From NCBI GenBank assembly GCA_009995705.1, contig JAADBR010000150.1, positions 1 through 9,770 on the forward strand: 9,770 bases of DNA, given 5' to 3'. Source of the stretch: Microcystis aeruginosa W13-11. Its GTDB lineage: Bacteria; Cyanobacteriota; Cyanobacteriia; Cyanobacteriales; Microcystaceae. Position numbers and translations under genes: made by a program. This document shows, one piece after another, positions 6,438-9,770 of the stretch (its first letter is position 1; each line of letters starts with the position of its first letter). The notes below the pieces were generated by a model, which saw nothing but the letters and a program-made list of their open reading frames with translations, was not told where the DNA came from and made no database searches.

Positions 6438-6767
6438 TCACCCTAATTTCGGTAAACCCATACTATAGTTCTGGACTCTGGCGTTGAGATTATAGCTAAT
6501 TTCGCCTTTTTGCAGGAGAGAACGGATAAGATGTTCTAGATCTGAACCGATGCGACGGAGATTATATTCGCTCAGTTCTTCCCCATTGTAGGATTCCACC
6601 AATTCATCGAACTTACTATAAACCTTATTGAGGGCCACTTCTTCCCAATTAAATTCATTATCGGGATCCACATCAAGAGTCAAAACATTGTTACTCTCGA
6701 TCAATTGATTATTTTTTACTTCAGCCGTATAAATGCGAATATGACGGGTCGTGGATTTTAACAGCAT
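6438..6767 (-). CDS. ndhM: NAD(P)H-quinone oxidoreductase subunit M (NDH-1)
   Basis: NdhM is a peripheral subunit specific to cyanobacterial and plastid NDH-1, the thylakoid complex that takes electrons from ferredoxin and drives cyclic electron flow, respiration and CO2 uptake. The 109-residue sequence matches the family closely: LLKSTTRHIRIYTAEV at the start, the acidic LTLDVDPDNEFNWEE in the middle, KVYSKFDELVESY, and the signature NLRRIGSDLEHLIRSLLQKGEISYNL before the C-terminus. It has no membrane segment, as expected for a subunit of the hydrophilic arm region. The ATG at 6767 starts directly at the conserved N-terminus. The gene stands alone on the minus strand, divergent from rpsO with 186 bp between. 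Confidence 0.95.
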   Translation of the reverse strand: MLLKSTTRHIRIYTAEVKNNQLIESNNVLTLDVDPDNEFNWEEVALNKVYSKFDELVESYNGEELSEYNLRRIGSDLEHLIRSLLQKGEISYNLNARVQNYSMGLPKLG

Positions 6768-6842
6768 GGAATCTTCAGGGTAAGTTAGACGCTATGTCTA
6801 AGATTTTGCCATGATTTGCGGCAATGGGGAATTGGGGAAGTG

Positions 6843-6878
6843 GGGAGATTGGGAAGCTGTCTGATCACCCTATCTCCC
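6843..6878. repeat. Inverted repeat in the ndhM-rpsO divergent interval
   Basis: GGGAGAT (6843-6849) pairs with ATCTCCC (6872-6878), and the stem can extend by GGG/CCC past one mismatch. It sits next to a purine-rich GGGGAATTGGGGAAGTGGGG run (about 6825-6844) similar in style to 6096-6106. It probably belongs to the same kind of dispersed intergenic repeat, but it lies where regulators of both genes could bind. Confidence 0.4.
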
Positions 6879-6913
6879 GAACAATGTTTACGGATCGACC
6901 AGAAACGTGATAC

Positions 6914-6919
6914 TATGAT
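6914..6919 (+). promoter_or_regulatory. Probable -10 box of the rpsO promoter
   Basis: TATGAT matches five of six bases of the sigma-70 -10 consensus and lies 34 bp before the rpsO ATG. A possible -35 (TTTACG, 6887-6892) is 21 bp away, too far for a standard promoter, so only the -10 is proposed. Confidence 0.35.
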
Positions 6920-6953
6920 AGATTGCAGTGTTTAAGCAGAGATCACGAGTCCT

Positions 6954-7223
6954 ATGGCCTTAACCCAGACCAAGAAACAAGAACTAATCAGCCAATATCA
7001 GTCCCACGAAACCGATACAGGATCATCGGAGTTACAGGTAGCTTTCTTAACCGAGAGAATCAACCAACTGACCGAACACCTGAAAGCTAACCCAAAAGAC
7101 CATGCTTCCCGCCGGGGATTACTCCAGATGATCGGTCGTCGTCGGGGACTGTTAACCTATATTCAGAAGAAAGATCAACAACGTTATCAAACCCTGATCG
7201 CTCGTCTCGGAATTCGCCGTTAA
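6954..7223 (+). CDS. rpsO: 30S ribosomal protein S15
   Basis: S15 binds 16S rRNA in the central domain of the small subunit, nucleates platform assembly and takes part in a bridge to the 50S subunit. The 89-residue length is exactly that of the family. The four-helix protein's conserved blocks are present: [39 protein letters not shown], and [18 protein letters not shown] with the basic RNA-binding face. The ATG at 6954 gives the usual MALTQ-type N-terminus. Only 24 bp separate it from pam68, so the two are probably co-transcribed. No obvious S15 autoregulatory pseudoknot can be asserted in the short leader. Confidence 0.97.
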   Translation: MALTQTKKQELISQYQSHETDTGSSELQVAFLTERINQLTEHLKANPKDHASRRGLLQMIGRRRGLLTYIQKKDQQRYQTLIARLGIRR

Positions 7224-7247
7224 GCTTACCCCCCTTGCATCCCTACC

Positions 7248-7712
7248 ATGGCCTCTGAATCGAAATCGACGGAGAAAAAACAGCGTCTCCCCTTTGAGCC
7301 GCGCCAAAATAAGCGAAAAACCCCGAAAATTGCCCCTAGTCCCGTGCCACCGCCGATAAAAAATCGCTCCGAGGAAACCAGCTTAAAGGCAATTCCGCAA
7401 GCGGTCAGTCAACGGATGGCCAAACGGATGGCGGTATTTTGTGGACTTCCGACAGTATTGGGGATAACTTCCTTTTTTGGCTTCTACTGGATTATTAGCC
7501 ACAATCTTCTCGAAATCCCTTCCTACGTCGCCATGCTCGTCAGTTTAAGCCTATTTGGTCTAGGTTTTATCGGTCTGAGTTATGGCATCTTCTCCGCTTC
7601 TTGGGATGAGGATCGGGTGGGGGATTGGTTAGGATGGCAAGAATTTCAAGCTAATTTTGGCAGAACGATCGCCGCTTGGCGGTCCGGCAAAAAAGAAGTG
7701 GAAGAAAAATAG
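7248..7712 (+). CDS. pam68: Pam68-family photosystem II assembly protein (DUF3464)
   Basis: A 154-residue membrane protein. The first 60 residues are basic, Pro- and Lys-rich and probably disordered on the cytoplasmic side (PFEPRQNKRKTPKIAPSP). Two transmembrane helices follow, at about 62-83 and 93-115, joined by a short loop. The C-terminus has the family segment FSASWDEDRVGDWLGWQEF (115-133) and a basic tail. Pam68 is known in cyanobacteria and plastids as an assembly factor for photosystem II, linked to the CP47 subunit and reported to associate with ribosomes. Its placement 24 bp after rpsO fits a translation-coupled job, though that is inference. An in-frame gap of 58 bp leads to aroF. 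Confidence 0.9.
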   Translation: MASESKSTEKKQRLPFEPRQNKRKTPKIAPSPVPPPIKNRSEETSLKAIPQAVSQRMAKRMAVFCGLPTVLGITSFFGFYWIISHNLLEIPSYVAMLVSLSLFGLGFIGLSYGIFSASWDEDRVGDWLGWQEFQANFGRTIAAWRSGKKEVEEK

Positions 7713-7770
7713 ATAACCTCTAGAAATCGTCAACAATAGAGATTAAAGGAAAAAATAACAGGTTAATGCC

Positions 7771-8826
7771 ATGATTGTTGTCATGAAAGTTGGTTCCCCG
7801 GAAATTGAAATCGAGCGCGTCGGTGCCGAATTCGAGGTATGGGGATTAAGTCCCGAGAAAATCGTCGGTAAGCATAAAGTTGTCATCGGTTTAGTCGGAG
7901 AAACCAGGGAATTGGACCCCCTACAAATCCAAGAACTAAGCCCTTGGATCGAAACCGTCCTGCGAGTCGAACAACCCTTCAAACGCGCCTGTTTAGAATA
8001 CCGTCACGGGGAATACAGCGAGGTTTTAGTCCCCACTCCTAACGGTGTTATCCCCATCGGCAGAAATCATCCCGTTAGCATTGTCGCCGGCCCCTGTTCG
8101 GTGGAAAATGAAGCGATGATCGTGGAAACTGCCAAACGAGTGGCGGCAGCTGGGGCGCAATTCCTCCGGGGTGGCGCCTACAAACCCCGCACCTCTCCCT
8201 ATGCTTTCCAAGGTCACGGGGAAAGCGCCTTAGAATTACTAGCGGCGGCCAGAGATGCCAGTGGTTTGGGTATTATCACGGAAGTAATGGACGCGGCGGA
8301 TCTCCCTAAGATTGTCGAAATAGCCGACGTGGTGCAAGTGGGGGCCCGCAATATGCAGAATTTTTCCCTCCTGAAAAAAGTTGGGGCGCAACCGAAACCA
8401 GTCCTACTCAAGCGCGGCATGGCCGCTACTATTGAAGATTGGTTGATGGCGGCAGAATATATCCTTGCGGCAGGAAATAGCAATGTTATTCTCTGCGAAC
8501 GCGGTATCCGCACCTTTGACAGTAAATATACCCGCAATACCCTAGATTTATCCTGTATTCCCGTTTTAAGAACTTTAACCCACCTGCCGATCATGATTGA
8601 TCCTAGCCACGGTACGGGTAAATCAGAATATGTACCGACCATGGCCATGGCTTCCCTGGCAGCCGGGACCGATTCCTTGATGATTGAGGTACATCCTAAC
8701 CCGGCGAAGGCCCTATCCGATGGGCCGCAATCCTTGACTCCCGACCGATTCGATCGATTAACTCGGGAGTTAGCGGTCATTGGTAAGGCGATCGGGCGTT
8801 GGCCCCAGGTTCCGGTACTGGTTTAA
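7771..8826 (+). CDS. aroF: 3-deoxy-7-phosphoheptulonate (DAHP) synthase, type I-beta
   Basis: This enzyme condenses phosphoenolpyruvate and erythrose 4-phosphate, the first step of the shikimate pathway to aromatic amino acids. At 351 residues it has the two-part form of the Thermotoga enzyme: an N-terminal ferredoxin-like regulatory domain (about 1-75, MIVVMKVGSPEIEIERV) and a TIM barrel. Barrel motifs are all intact: AGPCS (106-110, metal ligand C109), YKPRTSPYAFQG (137-148, substrate phosphate contacts), GARNMQ (191-196), KRG (214-216), ERGIRTF (243-249), IDPSHGTG (276-283, H280), and IEVHPNP...SDGPQ with E306 and D317 completing the metal site. The N-terminal domain suggests feedback control by an aromatic amino acid. 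The start at 7771 is preferred to Met5 because homologues begin MIVVMKVG. A terminator follows directly. Confidence 0.96.
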   Translation: MIVVMKVGSPEIEIERVGAEFEVWGLSPEKIVGKHKVVIGLVGETRELDPLQIQELSPWIETVLRVEQPFKRACLEYRHGEYSEVLVPTPNGVIPIGRNHPVSIVAGPCSVENEAMIVETAKRVAAAGAQFLRGGAYKPRTSPYAFQGHGESALELLAAARDASGLGIITEVMDAADLPKIVEIADVVQVGARNMQNFSLLKKVGAQPKPVLLKRGMAATIEDWLMAAEYILAAGNSNVILCERGIRTFDSKYTRNTLDLSCIPVLRTLTHLPIMIDPSHGTGKSEYVPTMAMASLAAGTDSLMIEVHPNPAKALSDGPQSLTPDRFDRLTRELAVIGKAIGRWPQVPVLV

Positions 8827-8832
8827 TAAGAT

Positions 8833-8861
8833 AAAAAGGGGGTGAGTTAACCCCCTTTTTT
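8833..8861 (+). terminator. Strong rho-independent terminator after aroF
   Basis: A-run plus five Gs (8833-8842) pairs with five Cs plus a six-T run (8851-8861). The stem is 11 bp if T8843-A8850 is included, and the loop is GAGTTA. Because it is symmetrical it could act in both directions. It lies 7 bp after the aroF stop and isolates the Uma2 genes from aroF transcription. Confidence 0.9.
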
Positions 8862-8890
8862 GGGCATAAATTTCGCTTTTCGGGGCAGTT

Positions 8891-9337
8891 ATGGTGACAG
8901 TTCTTCTGGAGTTAAATACTAGCGAAATCCGGGCAGAAAGACGGGTTACTTTTTATCATCTCAGTTGGTTATCCTATCAGCAAATTTTACAGGCCCTAGG
9001 GGAAAATAATCGCTCCCACTTATTTTATGATTGTGGTACTTTAGAGATTACTATGCCCCTAGAAGAACAGGAGTTTTATCGAGAATTAATCGGACGTTTT
9101 ATCTATTTTTTGGTGTCCGAATTGGGTTTAAAAATTAAAAGTATGGGTTCCACAACTCTAGCTAGGGAAGATTTAGAACGAGGGGCAGAACCCGATAATG
9201 CCTACTATATTCAAAATCAAGCTAAAGTGCTAGGGAAAAGGATTAATTTAACTGAAGATCCGCCCCCAGATTTAGTGGTGGAAGTGGATATAACCCACAC
9301 GGATATTAATAAATTAAGTCAACTAGCTGAGAGTTGA
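8891..9337 (+). CDS. Uma2 family (DUF820) PD-(D/E)XK nuclease-like protein, short C-terminus
   Basis: A 148-residue member of the Uma2/DUF820 family, which has a restriction-endonuclease-like fold, is highly expanded in cyanobacteria and is often linked to mobile DNA. Its cellular role is not established. Visible family features are YDCGTLEITMPLEEQE (46-61), GAEPDNAYYI with D102, and PPPDLVVEVDIT with D127 and E131, candidate active-site acids, then K141. Full-length relatives usually run to about 185-200 residues and continue with a Tyr and an EYW/EFW-type strand. Here the frame ends six residues after INKL with SQLAES, so the last part of the fold is missing. Position 48 is Cys where its neighbour copy and most relatives have Arg or similar. 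It is likely a degenerate or truncated paralogue. The next copy starts 7 bp after its stop. Confidence 0.85.
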   Translation: MVTVLLELNTSEIRAERRVTFYHLSWLSYQQILQALGENNRSHLFYDCGTLEITMPLEEQEFYRELIGRFIYFLVSELGLKIKSMGSTTLAREDLERGAEPDNAYYIQNQAKVLGKRINLTEDPPPDLVVEVDITHTDINKLSQLAES

Positions 9338-9770
9338 GGTAATTATGGTGACAGTTCCTCTGGAGTTAAATACTGAGCAAATTAGGGGCGAAAAACGGGT
9401 AGTTTTTAATCATCTCAGTTGGTTATCCTATCAGCAAATTTTACAGGCAATAGGAGAAAATAATCGCGCCCATTTATTTTATGATCGTGGTACTTTAGAG
9501 ATTACTATGCCCCTAGAAGAACAGGAGTTTTATCGAGAATTAATCGGATTATTTATTCGGATTTTGGTAGTAGAATTGGGTTTAAAAATTAAAAGTATGG
9601 GTTCCACAACTCTAGCTAGGGAAGATTTAGAACGAGGGGCAGAACCCGACAATGCTTACTATATTCAAAATCAAGCTAAAGTGCTAGGGAAAAGGATTAA
9701 TTTAACTGAAGATCCGCCCCCAGATTTAGTGGTGGAAGTGGATATAACCCACACGGATATTAATAAATTA
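9119..9770. repeat. Near-identical 198-bp direct repeats in the two Uma2 genes
   Basis: Positions 9119-9316 and 9573-9770 differ by only two bases (GATAATGCC / GACAATGCT, both silent). The whole duplication has a period of 454 bp and starts at the ATG codons, but the 5' parts are clearly more diverged. The repeat may extend past the window. Confidence 0.9.
9345..9770 (+). CDS. Second Uma2 family (DUF820) gene, 3' end beyond the window
   Basis: The ATG at 9345 opens a frame that runs 142 codons without a stop to the window edge. It starts MVTVPLELNTEQIRGEKRVV and is a tandem paralogue of the gene at 8891. Compared with that copy, 14 of the first 76 residues differ, while residues 77-142 are identical. 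It keeps YDRGTLEIT (46-54), the usual form of this block, plus EPDNAYYI and PPPDLVVEVDIT. The end beyond INKL is not seen, so I cannot say whether it is full length. The two genes probably share a transcript, given the 7-bp gap. Confidence 0.88.
   Translation, partial: MVTVPLELNTEQIRGEKRVVFNHLSWLSYQQILQAIGENNRAHLFYDRGTLEITMPLEEQEFYRELIGLFIRILVVELGLKIKSMGSTTLAREDLERGAEPDNAYYIQNQAKVLGKRINLTEDPPPDLVVEVDITHTDINKL

Noticed and set aside
8214..8780. Long open frame of 188 codons on the minus strand inside aroF
   Set aside because: It lies fully opposite a strongly conserved DAHP synthase, shows no family resemblance, and its composition is what the antisense of that gene gives.

Overview
The window looks like chromosomal DNA from a unicellular cyanobacterium, most likely Microcystis or a close relative. 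The gene content is cyanobacterial: NdhM of the photosynthetic NDH-1 complex, a Pam68-type photosystem II assembly factor, a Get3d-type ATPase and a DUF3598 protein. One exact HIP1 octamer is present. The intergenic DNA is rich in short dispersed repeats and MITE-like sequence, and there are Uma2-family genes, which are typical of Microcystis. The genus is an inference from these habits and was not tested by a search.

Layout. Positions 1-441 hold the terminator of an upstream gene and repeat-rich non-coding DNA. An NAD-dependent sugar-nucleotide epimerase (442-1392, +) follows, then a 206-bp MITE-like element (1401-1606). Next are a secreted PEP-CTERM protein (1713-2366, -) and the divergent cobK precorrin-6A reductase (2576-3331, +). 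A 42-bp repeat occurs in inverted orientation at 290-331 and 3334-3375 and so brackets this whole 3-kb block. The DUF3598 gene (3524-4351, -) and panD (4389-4808, +) diverge from a 37-bp gap, and the get3d gene (4883-6070, +) follows panD. A 367-bp gene-free stretch with several hairpins separates get3d from ndhM (6438-6767, -). ndhM diverges from an rpsO-pam68-aroF run (6954-8826, +) that ends in a strong terminator. Two tandem Uma2-family genes close the window: the first has a short C-terminus and the second is cut by the window edge.

How the genes relate. Most of the window is housekeeping: cobalamin (cobK), pantothenate/CoA (panD), shikimate (aroF), translation (rpsO), and photosynthetic complexes or their biogenesis (ndhM, pam68, perhaps get3d). 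rpsO and pam68 are close enough to be co-transcribed. The epimerase and the PEP-CTERM protein both point to the cell surface, but nothing here shows that they work together.

I did not find a convincing new multi-gene system. The signals most worth following are the mosaic tandem Uma2 pair, the inverted 42-bp repeats around 290-3375, the MITE-like element with TA on both sides, and the structured gap at 6071-6437.
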